Source of the DNA: Bacteroidaceae bacterium
Lineage (GTDB): Bacteria; Bacteroidota; Bacteroidia; Bacteroidales; Bacteroidaceae
Direction of reading: 5' to 3'
NCBI GenBank assembly: GCA_017428785.1
Contig: JAFRQD010000011.1
Location: 153,306-217,305, forward strand
DNA length: 64,000 bases
Translations under genes and position numbers: made by a program
The notes under the pieces: model-generated
Databases searched by the model: none
What the model was told of the DNA's origin: nothing
Seen by the model: only the letters and a program-made list of their open reading frames with translations
Part shown: in pieces, positions 16,201-24,455 of the stretch
Numbering within the stretch: position 1 is the first letter of the stretch
Layout: each line of letters starts with the position of its first letter

Positions 16201-17417
16201 GTGACGCGGCTGTTGATGGAAACGCTGCGATTCGTTGTGTTAGGAGTAAGAATAAGGTCAAGGCCTTGCTCGTTCACGATGCCGTGAGTGCCCCATTCAT
16301 TGCCGGCAGCTATCATCAGTCTGCTCTCTCCGTCGAGGATGTAGTATTCGCCAGCAGCAAAGTCGATGTAGTAGTTGGCTCTTCTGAAGTCAGCAATGGC
16401 ATCCTTTAGCTCGGCAACAACTGCCTCCAGCTCGGGGATATTAAAATTGCTGCTGAAATACATAGTTTCTTCTGCTCTTTTGAGATATGCGGTGAACACT
16501 TCCTTGCCGTTGGTCTTGTTCTCGTCGCGGAAAAGTATCAGTCCCTCGGCAACAAGAGATGAGAGTCGGGATTTTGCTGCAGCGTATGCTTGCTTCGCAG
16601 TCGTAATCCATTTGAGGCTCTTGATTTGAATAGTGTGCCATTCCGTCTGCCCTGCCTTTGCAAGGGCAAGACCGATGAGGAGCTTTTCGTCGAATACCTG
16701 CACGCCATTGATGGCATAGGTCTCGGGCTCGAAACTCGACATGCCGCTGTTGCGACGGGCTGTTATCCACGTCTGCTCGGTGACTCCCAAGGAAGAGCCG
16801 AAGACATAAGCCACATCGTTGGCATCTGCCTGAAGGCTGGGAGCAGGGTTGTCTGCGCTCACGGGCATGTATTGACCGTTCCAAGCGTTGTGGGAAGTGG
16901 CATAGAGCTCGATGTTGTAAGTGCCGTTCTCCACGCTGACCTCTTGCGAAAGCATGATGCCTACGCGAGTTTCGCCGAAGTGCTCAATCAAGGTGATACC
17001 ATTGTGGGAGTAGGTAGCTTTTTGGCTATTGTTCCCTGAGCCGACATTCCAGTCGGCCATTTTGGTGCCAACCCTTGCAGTTTCGTCTTTCACCAGGTCG
17101 GCATTGTCGGCCAGGAACTGGTCGATGGCAGCTTGCAACTGGCTCTCGTCGTTGTTGTCCTTGGCCCATTGGATGGCTTTGCGCAGCTTGCCTACAGCAA
17201 CGGCATCGTCGTCGGAAGCCAAAGCTTCTGCCTGTTCCATCAGGGAATTATACTCGTCCGTCGGCACATCGGCATCAGTCTCTCCGCTCGTTGTGCACCA
17301 TTCAAGAACTCTGAAAGTAGGAAGGGAAGACCATTCTACATACTGATATGCATAAGCAGGAGCATTAAGCAACATCAATGCACTCAACAGAAATGATTGA
17401 AATAATGTTTTATTCAT
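13281..17417 (-). CDS. Large secreted multi-domain protein: paralogous domain x2, BIG2, BspA-type LRR, sorting tail
   Basis: 1378 residues from the ATG at 17415-17417; a longer frame would start inside the -7 box and is rejected. A signal peptide (MNKTLFQSFLLSALMLLNAP) is followed by an N-terminal region of about 640 residues without a clear family. Two copies of a domain beginning EYVDLGLPSGTLWATCNVGA lie at about 654-835 and 930-1114; this resembles the Fibrobacter succinogenes major paralogous domain. A BIG2-type Ig domain (about 840-925) separates them. BspA-like DUF285 repeats (MFxGCxxLxxLDLSSFNTSNVTxM) fill about 1129-1310. The end, STIVNLAGQRIGKMQKGIYI, is a T9SS-like sorting tail. Just before the tail, GTTGTCC repeats (13389-13417) are read in frame as DNGQRTTDDR. 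Probably a cell-surface adhesin or substrate-binding protein; the role is inferred. Confidence 0.8.
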   Translation of the reverse strand: MNKTLFQSFLLSALMLLNAPAYAYQYVEWSSLPTFRVLEWCTTSGETDADVPTDEYNSLMEQAEALASDDDAVAVGKLRKAIQWAKDNNDESQLQAAIDQFLADNADLVKDETARVGTKMADWNVGSGNNSQKATYSHNGITLIEHFGETRVGIMLSQEVSVENGTYNIELYATSHNAWNGQYMPVSADNPAPSLQADANDVAYVFGSSLGVTEQTWITARRNSGMSSFEPETYAINGVQVFDEKLLIGLALAKAGQTEWHTIQIKSLKWITTAKQAYAAAKSRLSSLVAEGLILFRDENKTNGKEVFTAYLKRAEETMYFSSNFNIPELEAVVAELKDAIADFRRANYYIDFAAGEYYILDGESRLMIAAGNEWGTHGIVNEQGLDLILTPNTTNRSVSINSRVTNGGYQQYLGSNLYMDSDEYGWFFDKQGSGFYIANSEGQYINIDSNNNLVMSNTPHEWIIVPKDELMQERMKALESATQNNPVDATFLLQNPTFNRNDMRTEAWEVGGNCTDKTLGGPLYDKVENYCAESYHSTFTISQTIADAPAGVYQLTAQGFYRQEDGVTEDAPKFFIGSETAELPAIAGSENSMADAGASFYMGRYTIEPITFVYDGNGGLTVGIEGTATHQWVAFDNFQLSYLGKAETPQEHEYVDLGLPSGTLWATCNVGANSPEEYGDYFAWGETTPKEDFDNFESYRISDYILAKYNVDGGTGILTSLQPEDDAATVNWGSDWQMPSEAQILELISEEYTTSEWTQLNGVNGRLITSKSNGNSIFLPAAGNCLYGKSGEGEKGNYWSRILNPSYQYASEIYFTSSLFAHYLATPKFCLSVRPVRYTEPILVSSIDLSNTLLRMEVDTYWSLTSTLEPANADNGYLRWKSSDTNVATVYGGKVQAKSVGTCTITCYATDGSGVKAECQLTVFEPEEHDYVDLGLPSGTLWATCNVGAENPEDYGDYFAWGETQPKEDYSWGTYFDTEDGGDTFKKYDVGMTEVLPEDDAATVIWGSEWQMPSYSQIEELINSEYTTTEWTQVNGVNGWKITSKSNGNSIFLAAAGFFNDTNHNGAGSYGHYLSRSLYANSSGIACGLYFYSGNIFIGSYNRCYGQTVRPVRKKEVYAELAEETGTMTFYYDYQRTSRSGETKLYDPANRVSSKFGNKVLKADIDPSMKEATLTSMEGMFSGCTELTSIEGLENLNMDNVTDISFMFYGCSKLKSLDLSSFNTSNVTRMYCMFEDCSSLQIIDLTSFDITNVTNMKFMFNSCSELTTICCFGDWSTSNANSGAMFQGCDKLVGGKGTLYNYSFVDKTYARPDGGTGSPGYFTADTMTGIKAIDNGQRTTDDRFYEQGSTIVNLAGQRIGKMQKGIYIVNGKKVAVK

Positions 17418-17450
17418 GTATAAAAGCTTTAAAATAATCAATAGTTGATG

Positions 17451-17481
17451 CAAATATAATTAAATAATGAATACAGACAAA
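17451..17481 (-). promoter_or_regulatory. Promoter of the 1378-aa surface protein gene
   Basis: On the - strand TTTG (complement of 17478-17481), 19 nt, TATATTTG (complement of 17451-17458). The predicted start near 17445 leaves a 28-nt leader and fixes the start codon at 17417. Confidence 0.8.
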
Positions 17482-17545
17482 GACTGACAAGCAGAAAAAA
17501 CAATAAAAGCATGAAATTCGGCGATTTAGCTCTCATTGCAAAAGA

Positions 17546-17640
17546 AGACACGTGATGTTAGCAAACATCACACGTGAATTTTACGATTTTCACATGTGAA
17601 TTTTGCAATTTTCACACGTGGATTTTGCCAACGACACGAG
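17546..17640. repeat. 22-bp-period array, five hexamers (CACGTG type)
   Basis: Hexamers ACACGT 17548, ACACGT 17570, ACATGT 17592, ACACGT 17614 and ACACGA 17636 are exactly 22 bp apart; four are perfect RCRYGY. The array ends 12 bp from the stop codon of the GH127 gene and lies upstream of the surface-protein promoter. Confidence 0.9.
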
Positions 17641-17652
17641 TATCTTTTTTAA

Positions 17653-20634
17653 TCAAAAGGCAATCTTCTTCCCGTTGACAATGCTGATGCCCGGTTGAGG
17701 CACATGCAATTGCTGTCCGAGGAGGTTATAAATGCTTTTATTTATATTAGGGTTAACATCCATGTTATTTACCCCTGTTCCATCATTCAGCGACAGCATA
17801 TAGGCGTAGAAGATGCCGCCGGTCAAGGTTCCTGTCGGAGAGGTGAGGTGGATGCGGACGCTTTCCTTGCCGCTTGTTCCTTCCTCGGGGATGGGATAGC
17901 AACGCATCATGAAACGCCCTGGTTCGTTGTGGAGGAGACTTTCGGAAGCTACAAACACATCGTCGCACATGATGTCGAAGTTGCGTGCATCGCCCTCGTC
18001 GCCCCAATATAATATCATCAGATAATTGCGATGTGTCTTGTTGACCTTCATCATCCAGCTCTGCCCTGTTGTGCCCGAGCCGTCGAGCCAAGTGCGGTTG
18101 CGGAAAGAGCCGCTGCCGCCATTGCTCGAATAGCGATGACTCGTGCGTGAAGCAGTCTTCGTCGTCCACATATAATCGACCGTCGCAGAGCCCTCGGGCA
18201 CACCTTCCGAGAGAGCCGTATAGACGCCAAACAGGCCGCCGACAATATTGTCAGCATTGGTGGATTGCATCTTTATCGTCACCTTATCTTTGTCCTTCGT
18301 GAGGTCAAAGGGAATAGGATGCCGCATGAAGTAATACTCGTTGGGAGAGAAGTTGTCAACATGTTCATAAGAGAAGACCGTTCCGTCGCAATAGATGTCG
18401 AAACGGCGGTTGCCTCCATCGCTGCCCCACAGCTTCAAGACAAGGTCGGTGGGGCGAAGAGGGTCAACCTTCATCTCGTAGCTGATCCATCCGTTCGGAG
18501 CATCGCGCCAACCAAGGTCGCTTCCCGTACGCATGTTGCTGCCCTGCAGGTGATGAGATTGTTCGCTTGCGCTGTTGCATATCTTTACCTCATCAAGGAA
18601 ATCCATAGGCTGCTGCATCTTGCTGGCATCCGTAGGAATCCATACCAACATGGACGAAGCAGCACGATGGGCACGGGCAAAGTATGGAATCAAACGAATC
18701 ACCTTATCAGATACAACAAGGTCGGCCTCGCTCTGGTTACCGCTTTGTGAACAGGACTTGCCGTTCATGCGAAGCTGTAGCATTCCGCCCTTGAAAAGAG
18801 ACGTCAGTGTAGAAGGTGCATTGCCAGCAACACCCGTTGCTCCTTCAGGAATAAAGAGATTGTCGAGCTTGCCACCATTGTCAACGCCCTCAGCACAATA
18901 GACAATAGGCCCGCGCTCGTAGGAACAGAGACCTTTGTTGGTCTTCAAATTCTCGTTAGAGACAACCTGATGCACATCCATCGGAAGCGATATACTTACT
19001 TCGTCGCCAGCCTTCCAGTCATTGTGCAAAAGAGCATATCCGTCCTGTACTGTATAGCTGACCTCTTCGCCGTTCAGCTTGATGACAACAGGCGTCGTTG
19101 TCGGGTTCACATAGGAATAGAGGTCGCTCTGGGCGGGCTTGTTTACAGCCCAACCAGGGATGCGAACCTTCAACGTCTTGCTCCCTGCACCTTGCCCCTC
19201 AACACTATTGAATGTCAGCTTCATGTCGCCCCTGAAAGGATAAGAGCCGGTAACGGTAATACCAAATGCGGCATCGCCAACAGTTGCCGTTGCCGTACTT
19301 GCCACAAAGAGGTTCCAATAGAGGGCATCATCGTCGGTGGCATAGATGTAGCCAGGAACAGAAGGGATGAGTCGGCAGAGGTTTGTGGGGCAGCAACTTG
19401 TGCCGAACCATTCCGGACGAGGATCTCCCCTTTCGCTCGTAGCCAAGCGGTTGGGATAATAGAATGTCTTGCCCGCAATGCCATAGCCGTCCAATACAGT
19501 ATTATATAATGCACGTTCGAGCATATCAATGTACTTGCCCTCACCATGCAAGCGGAACATGCGGAGGTTGAACATGCTGCCTGCCACCGAAGCACAGGTC
19601 TCACAATAGGCCGATGCATTCGGAAGCTCATAATCCTCGCCGAAAGCCTCGTTGTTGTCGCGAGCACCGAAGCCTCCGGTGATATAGAACTTCTTGCTTG
19701 CAATGTTGTCCCAAATGGCCTTTACTGCCGTCTCGTAAGCCTCATCGCCTGAGTAACGCACCCAATCCGCCATACCACTATAGAAGTACATTGCACGAAC
19801 TGCATGGCCTTCGGCAGAGCGTTGCTCAACAGCAGGCAAATGGTCTTGCCAATACTTACCGTTCACGCGCTGGTCACCGCTTGATGGGTCGAACTTGCGG
19901 ATGCCTCGACAATCGAGAAAGAACTTGCAGCCCTGCAGGTATCGCTCGTCTCGCGTCAACTCGTAGAGGCGAACAAGAGCCATCTCGACAACCGCATGAC
20001 CAGGAGCCATCTTGATGCCGTCCTCGTTGAAGACGCTCAGCATATTGTCCGCAGCCTTCTTGGCACAGTTCAACAGCTTGTCCTTGCTCGTAGCCTGATA
20101 GTAGGCAATTGCAGCCTCGACGAGTTCCGCCACATTGAATGTCTCGTGGGAAAGGTTCCAGTCGCTCGTCCACTTCTCACCGTTGTACCAAGGATGCAGA
20201 GGGTTGTGGATGGTGAAGTTTGTCTGAATGTAGCCGTCAGGCTCCTGAGCAGAACAGATAAGGTCAATAACCCCATCGCAATACTCTTCGAGGCTGGCAT
20301 TGGCCTGAGTCGTCAGCACATACGAAGCGCCCTCCAACACCTTATATACTTCCGCATCGTCATACGGATTGCCTGACTGGAAAGTAAGGTCGCCCACTTT
20401 CGCTTCGCCACTCACAATCTTGCCAGCATACTCAAAGTTGCGGAGCTGACCGGCATCCGTACACTTCTGGAAAGCATAGCGAATCGTCGTGTTTCGCATC
20501 ACATCAAGGCGTTGTTTCCAAAACAAGTCCTTCACTTGCACATCAGTAAAAGGCACTTGCTTAATCTCACCGGCTGCCGCAACATTAAGGCTATAGACGA
20601 GCACACAGACGAAAGTAACAAGAATCTTTTTCAT
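17653..20634 (-). CDS. GH127 beta-L-arabinofuranosidase with tandem C-terminal modules and sorting tail
   Basis: 993 residues from MKKILVTFVCVLVYSLNVAAA (signal peptide; start at 20632-20634; a longer frame into lpxH is rejected). The catalytic domain follows the GH127 (DUF1680) pattern: FTDVQVKDLFWKQRLDVMR, GYIQTNF, GHAVRAMYFYSGMADW, YCETCASV with E345 and C347, and TSCCPTN with C414 and C415. These match the Glu-Cys-Cys-Cys zinc/nucleophile set known from HypBA1. Two related modules follow at about 720-830 and 850-960 (each with WLD/GWR, KLWGSDGG or LYWGDEGD, FDIYCD or FDIMCD), resembling DUF6805. The C-terminus (IYNLLGQQLHVPQPGISIV) is a T9SS-like tail. It likely removes arabinofuranose from plant glycans outside the inner membrane. 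It is 25 bp downstream of lpxH, an unrelated neighbour. Confidence 0.88.
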   Translation of the reverse strand: MKKILVTFVCVLVYSLNVAAAGEIKQVPFTDVQVKDLFWKQRLDVMRNTTIRYAFQKCTDAGQLRNFEYAGKIVSGEAKVGDLTFQSGNPYDDAEVYKVLEGASYVLTTQANASLEEYCDGVIDLICSAQEPDGYIQTNFTIHNPLHPWYNGEKWTSDWNLSHETFNVAELVEAAIAYYQATSKDKLLNCAKKAADNMLSVFNEDGIKMAPGHAVVEMALVRLYELTRDERYLQGCKFFLDCRGIRKFDPSSGDQRVNGKYWQDHLPAVEQRSAEGHAVRAMYFYSGMADWVRYSGDEAYETAVKAIWDNIASKKFYITGGFGARDNNEAFGEDYELPNASAYCETCASVAGSMFNLRMFRLHGEGKYIDMLERALYNTVLDGYGIAGKTFYYPNRLATSERGDPRPEWFGTSCCPTNLCRLIPSVPGYIYATDDDALYWNLFVASTATATVGDAAFGITVTGSYPFRGDMKLTFNSVEGQGAGSKTLKVRIPGWAVNKPAQSDLYSYVNPTTTPVVIKLNGEEVSYTVQDGYALLHNDWKAGDEVSISLPMDVHQVVSNENLKTNKGLCSYERGPIVYCAEGVDNGGKLDNLFIPEGATGVAGNAPSTLTSLFKGGMLQLRMNGKSCSQSGNQSEADLVVSDKVIRLIPYFARAHRAASSMLVWIPTDASKMQQPMDFLDEVKICNSASEQSHHLQGSNMRTGSDLGWRDAPNGWISYEMKVDPLRPTDLVLKLWGSDGGNRRFDIYCDGTVFSYEHVDNFSPNEYYFMRHPIPFDLTKDKDKVTIKMQSTNADNIVGGLFGVYTALSEGVPEGSATVDYMWTTKTASRTSHRYSSNGGSGSFRNRTWLDGSGTTGQSWMMKVNKTHRNYLMILYWGDEGDARNFDIMCDDVFVASESLLHNEPGRFMMRCYPIPEEGTSGKESVRIHLTSPTGTLTGGIFYAYMLSLNDGTGVNNMDVNPNINKSIYNLLGQQLHVPQPGISIVNGKKIAF

Positions 20635-20659
20635 ATTCTTTCTTACCTTATATATATAA

Positions 20660-21418
20660 TTACAAAGGCGCTTCACCTTCAGTATAACTCTCAAGGTAAA
20701 GTCCTTCTCCATCATAAACGGCATAGGTGAACTGCGTAATCCAGTCGCCAAGAATAATGAGACGAGTCTGATGACTGAGAGCAAGGTCGAGTTCAATGTG
20801 ACGATGCCCGAAGATGAAGAAATCAACCTCTGGATGCTCCTTCAGATATTGCTTTGCAAAGAGAACCAACGGCTCCTTGTCCTCTCCCTGATAAGGCGCC
20901 TCTGCGTTATGCTTCATGCGGCTGTGCTTTGCCCAATTGAGGCCAAAACGCATACCCAAGGCAGGATGCAGCCAACGGAATGCCCATTGGCAGAACTTAT
21001 TGTGGAAGATGTTTCTAAGGAAACGAAACTTCCAATCACTATCGCCAAGACCATCGCCATGAGCAAGATAGAACGTCTGGTCGCCTATCTCAACAGTCAG
21101 TGCGCTTCGATGCAGAATAACACCACATTCCCTCTCCAGATAGTTGAGACACCAGATATCGTGATTACCGGTAAAGTAATGCACCTCAATGCCCATATCG
21201 GTCAGTTCGCTAACCTTACCGAGGAAGCGAGTAAAGCCTTTGGGTACAACACTCTGATATTCGAACCAGAAGTCGAACATATCGCCAAGCATATAGATGG
21301 CGCCTGCCTTCCCTTTAATCTCATCGAGGAAGCGCACCAAGCGTCTCTCCTGTTGGCGACGATGCTTGATTGCAAGGCTCCCCAAATGGGCATCGCATAT
21401 AAAATAAATGTTCTTCAT
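20660..21418 (-). CDS. lpxH: UDP-2,3-diacylglucosamine diphosphatase
   Basis: 252 residues of the calcineurin-like metallophosphoesterase fold. Metal-binding motifs are in order: DAHLG (residues 9-13), GDMFDFW (about 44-50), GNHD (about 85-88), HGDGLGDSD and FGHRH. LpxH removes UMP from UDP-2,3-diacylglucosamine to give lipid X in lipid A synthesis at the inner membrane. The N-terminal DAHLG and the size fit Bacteroidales LpxH-like proteins. Paralogous phosphoesterases exist, so the substrate is inferred from family. The gene lies 37 bp downstream of the MIP18 gene, separated by a GTGAAAAG-type repeat. Confidence 0.82.
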   Translation of the reverse strand: MKNIYFICDAHLGSLAIKHRRQQERRLVRFLDEIKGKAGAIYMLGDMFDFWFEYQSVVPKGFTRFLGKVSELTDMGIEVHYFTGNHDIWCLNYLERECGVILHRSALTVEIGDQTFYLAHGDGLGDSDWKFRFLRNIFHNKFCQWAFRWLHPALGMRFGLNWAKHSRMKHNAEAPYQGEDKEPLVLFAKQYLKEHPEVDFFIFGHRHIELDLALSHQTRLIILGDWITQFTYAVYDGEGLYLESYTEGEAPL

Positions 21419-21455
21419 CGCTCTGTGTTCTTTACTTTTTCACCTTTTCAACTTT

Positions 21456-21794
21456 TCACAGGAATCCAAGCTCCATTTTTGCTTCTTCGCTCATCATGTC
21501 CTTGTCCCACTCAGGTTCGAAGACGAGGTTGACCTCCACCTTTTCTAAGCCTGTAATGGTCTCGAGTTTTTGTCGCACGTCTTCGACAATGAAGTCAGCC
21601 GCAGGGCAATTGGGTGCCGTCAGCGTCATATCGACGCTCAATTCGGTGTTGTCTTCGTTTAGCTCAACACGATAGATGAGCCCGAGGTCGTATATGTTGA
21701 CGGGTATCTCTGGGTCGAAGACGGTCTTGAGCACCTCTATCACCCGCTCTTGCATCTCCAGTTCGGAGTTGACTTCCTTCGATTTACTATTCAT
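21456..21794 (-). CDS. MIP18/DUF59 family Fe-S assembly protein
   Basis: 112 residues. The DUF59 core is clear: VIEVLKTVFDPEIPVNIYDLGL, then LSVDMTLTAPNCPAADFI with the conserved cysteine, and VNLVFEPEWDKDMMSEEAK. Such proteins (SufT/MIP18 type) take part in iron-sulfur cluster assembly or carriage. The ATG at 21792-21794 overlaps the radC stop by 4 bp (coupled translation). The stop TGA (21456-21458) is written by a CTTTTCAC repeat, so the last codon or two may be repeat-derived. Function is by family. Confidence 0.85.
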   Translation of the reverse strand: MNSKSKEVNSELEMQERVIEVLKTVFDPEIPVNIYDLGLIYRVELNEDNTELSVDMTLTAPNCPAADFIVEDVRQKLETITGLEKVEVNLVFEPEWDKDMMSEEAKMELGFL

Positions 21795-22471
21795 ATCTTT
21801 CCGTTTTCTTGATAACTGTAATAGTCGTTCCCTGCAAAGATGACATGATCAACAAGGCGAATGCCAACTGCTTGGCAGGCTTCTGCTGCTCTCTTGGTCA
21901 GGTTGTCGTCTTCCCGACTTGGATTAGTTCGGCCGCTTGGATGATTGTGACAAAGCACGACGGCAACGGCCTGCCCTAGAATCGCTTCTCGCAACAGGCA
22001 GCGGACATCGACAGAAGCACCTGCAATGCCGCCTCTGCTGAGCAGTGCCGAGCCCTTGACTGCCATGCCTTGGTCGAGCAGAAGAAGGTGGCATTCCTCT
22101 ATCGGCAAGTCCTGCATTTTGTGTTTGAAGTATTCGAATGTATCGGCAGAACTGCTGATGCGCATACGCTTCGGCAAATCCTCCTTAAGGCGCTGGTTGG
22201 CCAGTTGACAGGCAGCAACTATCGTCACCGCCTTTGCTTCACCAATACCCTCATAGCGCATCAACTCCTGAACGGAAGCTTTGGCAAGAGACATAAGGCT
22301 GTCTCCGTAGTCAGAAAGAATGGTACGCATGATATCGACTGCCGATTTGCCAGGCACACCGCTTCCAATAAGGATTGCCAGCAACTCAGCCGTACTGAGA
22401 GTAGCAGCACCATTGGCAAGCAAACGCTCGCGAGGCCTGTCTTCCGGAGCCCAATTCTTTATCGCCTTCAT
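21791..22471 (-). CDS. radC: RadC/JAB-domain protein
   Basis: 226 residues. The N-terminal helix-hairpin-helix-like region contains LAILIGSGVPGKSAVDIMR and LMRYEGIGEAKAV, and the JAB/MPN metalloprotease-like domain carries HNHPSGRTNPSRED at about residues 173-186, the JAMM zinc motif. RadC was named for DNA repair but its true role is uncertain. The gene is coupled to the downstream MIP18 gene (overlap ATGA). A GTCTGTTGTC-type repeat fills the gap to the upstream glycosyltransferase. Confidence 0.92.
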   Translation of the reverse strand: MKAIKNWAPEDRPRERLLANGAATLSTAELLAILIGSGVPGKSAVDIMRTILSDYGDSLMSLAKASVQELMRYEGIGEAKAVTIVAACQLANQRLKEDLPKRMRISSSADTFEYFKHKMQDLPIEECHLLLLDQGMAVKGSALLSRGGIAGASVDVRCLLREAILGQAVAVVLCHNHPSGRTNPSREDDNLTKRAAEACQAVGIRLVDHVIFAGNDYYSYQENGKI

Positions 22472-22533
22472 CTCTATATCACGTTTTCTTTTGCCTGAAA
22501 GTCTGTTGTCTGTTGTCCGTCGTCCGTTGTCTT

Positions 22534-23625
22534 CTATTCGTAAAAGTTTTCTTTAAACGCCTGCAGTTCCTCGTTCCTTCCGCAAACGCACCTCAGCCAC
22601 CAAGCACGGATGAAACCTGTTCCGTACCCAATCAGCTGGATGAAACTTGCCCAAATCGACAGGAAGCCTATCTTTGCGCTCTTGTTTCTGATGGAACTAT
22701 CCACGAATACGAGCAACGAGAAAAGCAGCAAGGGAAGCAAAGCCAAGAGCATAATTGCCGCTCCTATAAAGGCAACGATGAGCCCCATGTTACAGCCTGT
22801 GCCTCCGAAGAAACCTGTATATAGGCCAAGTCCCGTGAAGACCAGACCGACAAGGAACAGGAGCAAGCAAAGGAAGACGCCAATCGTGAACACAGCTGGC
22901 AGCAGATGCACGAGCTTCAGACTTCCTTTGTGCCTTTTCATCAAGTTGATGCGAGCAATTCCCGAGTTGTGAACTTGCTTGAAGAACTTCTTGAAGTCGG
23001 TTCTGCGCTTGTGCCAAACCCATGCTTCCGGGAAGAGACGGCAACTCGCTCCACTCTTGTAGATGCGCAGGCTCAAGTCGATATCTTCGCCGAATCGCAT
23101 GGAAGAGAAGCCGCCGAGCTGTCGGTAGAGGCTGCGACGAATGCCAAGATTGAAGGAACGCGGATAGAACTTCTTGTCCATTTGCTTCTTTCCGCCACGA
23201 ATGCCGCCAGTCGTGATGAACGAGGTCATGCTGTAGCTGATGGCCTTTTGCACAGGGGTGAAGCTCTCGTGAGCACGGTCCGGACCGCCCCAAGCATCAC
23301 ATTCCTTCCTGTCTAACTCAGCCTCGACTTCTTTCAGAAAGTCTGGCGGCAAGACGCAATCGCTGTCGAGAAAGATAAGAAACTCGCCCTGACTACGTTC
23401 TGCTGCATAGTTCCTTGTCGGACCAGGCCCGCTGTTCTCCTTCGTGTAATAGCGGAGCTGAAGCTTGCCGGCATACTTGTGGACGACGCTTTCGCAGGGT
23501 TTGGTCGAGCCATCCTCAACGATGACAACCTCCATATCCTTGAAGGTTTGCTCCGTCAGGCTTTGAAGCAGTTCGTCAACCTCATCAGGACGATTATATA
23601 CGGGCACTATAATTGAGTACTTCAT
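22534..23625 (-). CDS. Family 2 glycosyltransferase with C-terminal membrane segments
   Basis: 363 residues. A GT-A domain opens MKYSIIVPVYNRPDEVDELL, with VIVEDGST and the metal-binding DSD in FLIFLDSDCVLPPDF, and an ED motif at FGEDIDLSLRIYKSG. Two or three hydrophobic segments follow at about 250-335. It probably transfers a sugar to a lipid-linked or surface glycan at the inner membrane; donor and acceptor cannot be told. Its ATG follows directly on the TAA of the upstream methylase gene with no gap, and GTTGTCC repeats abut its stop codon. Confidence 0.87.
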   Translation of the reverse strand: MKYSIIVPVYNRPDEVDELLQSLTEQTFKDMEVVIVEDGSTKPCESVVHKYAGKLQLRYYTKENSGPGPTRNYAAERSQGEFLIFLDSDCVLPPDFLKEVEAELDRKECDAWGGPDRAHESFTPVQKAISYSMTSFITTGGIRGGKKQMDKKFYPRSFNLGIRRSLYRQLGGFSSMRFGEDIDLSLRIYKSGASCRLFPEAWVWHKRRTDFKKFFKQVHNSGIARINLMKRHKGSLKLVHLLPAVFTIGVFLCLLLFLVGLVFTGLGLYTGFFGGTGCNMGLIVAFIGAAIMLLALLPLLLFSLLVFVDSSIRNKSAKIGFLSIWASFIQLIGYGTGFIRAWWLRCVCGRNEELQAFKENFYE

Positions 23626-24333
23626 TTACTTGTTAATTAGGAAAATGGCTGGAATCTTGCTCAGATAGGGCAGTTTAGTTTTCTTCCATTCCGAGATTGG
23701 GAGGGTTTGGATAAACTCGTCTTTGGTCGTGATGCCGGCAGCTATGCAGAGGCGTGTCTGCGGACGAAGGGTGCTGAGAAGTGCTTGGAACATCTTCTCG
23801 TTGCGGTATGGTGTCTCGATGAAAAGTTGTGTCTGTCCTTCTGTCCACGCTCTTGATTCGAGGGCTTTCAGTCGTTTTGCTCGATCCGAAGCGTCAACAG
23901 GGAGATATCCATTGAAGGCGAAGCTCTGTCCGCCCAGTCCACTACTCATCACAGCCATTATCATGCTGTTCGGACCTACAAGAGGAACAACTCGCAACCC
24001 TTCCCGCTGAGCAATCCTAACAATGTCTGCTCCTGGGTCGGCTACTGCCGGACAGCCTGCTTCGCTGATAACTCCGACAGGTTTTCCCTCGCGAAGCGGC
24101 TGCAGATATTGGCTGAACTGCTTCTCGTCGGCGTGCTTGCCCATCTCGAAGAACGTGCAATCGTCGATGGGAAAGGCTTTGTCGGTCTGTCGAAGGAAAC
24201 GCCGTGCGGAGCGGATATTCTCGACGACAAAATGCCTGATGCCCATGATGACCTCATGATTGTAAGGGGGCAAGACCTGATCTATCGAGGTCTCACCAAG
24301 CGTTACAGGTATGAGATAAAGGGCTGCGAGCAT
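23626..24333 (-). CDS. SAM-dependent tetrapyrrole-methylase family protein (RsmI-like)
   Basis: 235 residues. It begins MLAALYLIPVTLGET rather than the longer RsmI N-terminus and has FVVENIRSARRFLR, the PVGVISEAGCPAVADPG motif, VPLVGPNSMIMAVMSSGL and ETPYRNEKMF. RsmI methylates the 2'-O of C1402 in 16S rRNA. This shorter Bacteroidetes form is a relative whose substrate I cannot confirm. It is immediately upstream of the glycosyltransferase (stop and start touching) and downstream of hisS after a 44-bp tandem repeat. Confidence 0.8.
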   Translation of the reverse strand: MLAALYLIPVTLGETSIDQVLPPYNHEVIMGIRHFVVENIRSARRFLRQTDKAFPIDDCTFFEMGKHADEKQFSQYLQPLREGKPVGVISEAGCPAVADPGADIVRIAQREGLRVVPLVGPNSMIMAVMSSGLGGQSFAFNGYLPVDASDRAKRLKALESRAWTEGQTQLFIETPYRNEKMFQALLSTLRPQTRLCIAAGITTKDEFIQTLPISEWKKTKLPYLSKIPAIFLINK

Positions 24334-24340
24334 TTATTTA

Positions 24341-24455
24341 ATTGAAGATTGAAAATTGAAAATTGAATATAAAGAAGTCCTCTGATTGAAGATTGAAAAT
24401 TGAAAATTGAATATAAAGAAGTCCTCTAATTGAAGATTGAAGATTCAGAATTAAG
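24341..24455. repeat. 44-bp tandem repeat between hisS and the methylase gene
   Basis: Two near-identical 44-bp units (24341-24384 and 24385-24428), each made of ATTGAAGATTGAAAATTGAA and a tail ATATAAAGAAGTCCTCT, are followed by a partial third. The final part touches the hisS stop codon (24451-24453). Confidence 0.88.

Noticed and set aside
17418-17453. A 12-residue N-terminal extension of the 1378-aa protein
   Set aside because: Its start codon is inside the -7 box of the promoter, so it could not be on the transcript.
20635-20826. A 64-residue N-terminal extension of the GH127 protein
   Set aside because: It would lie within the 3' end of lpxH and precede a perfect signal peptide; the ATG at 20632-20634 is preferred.
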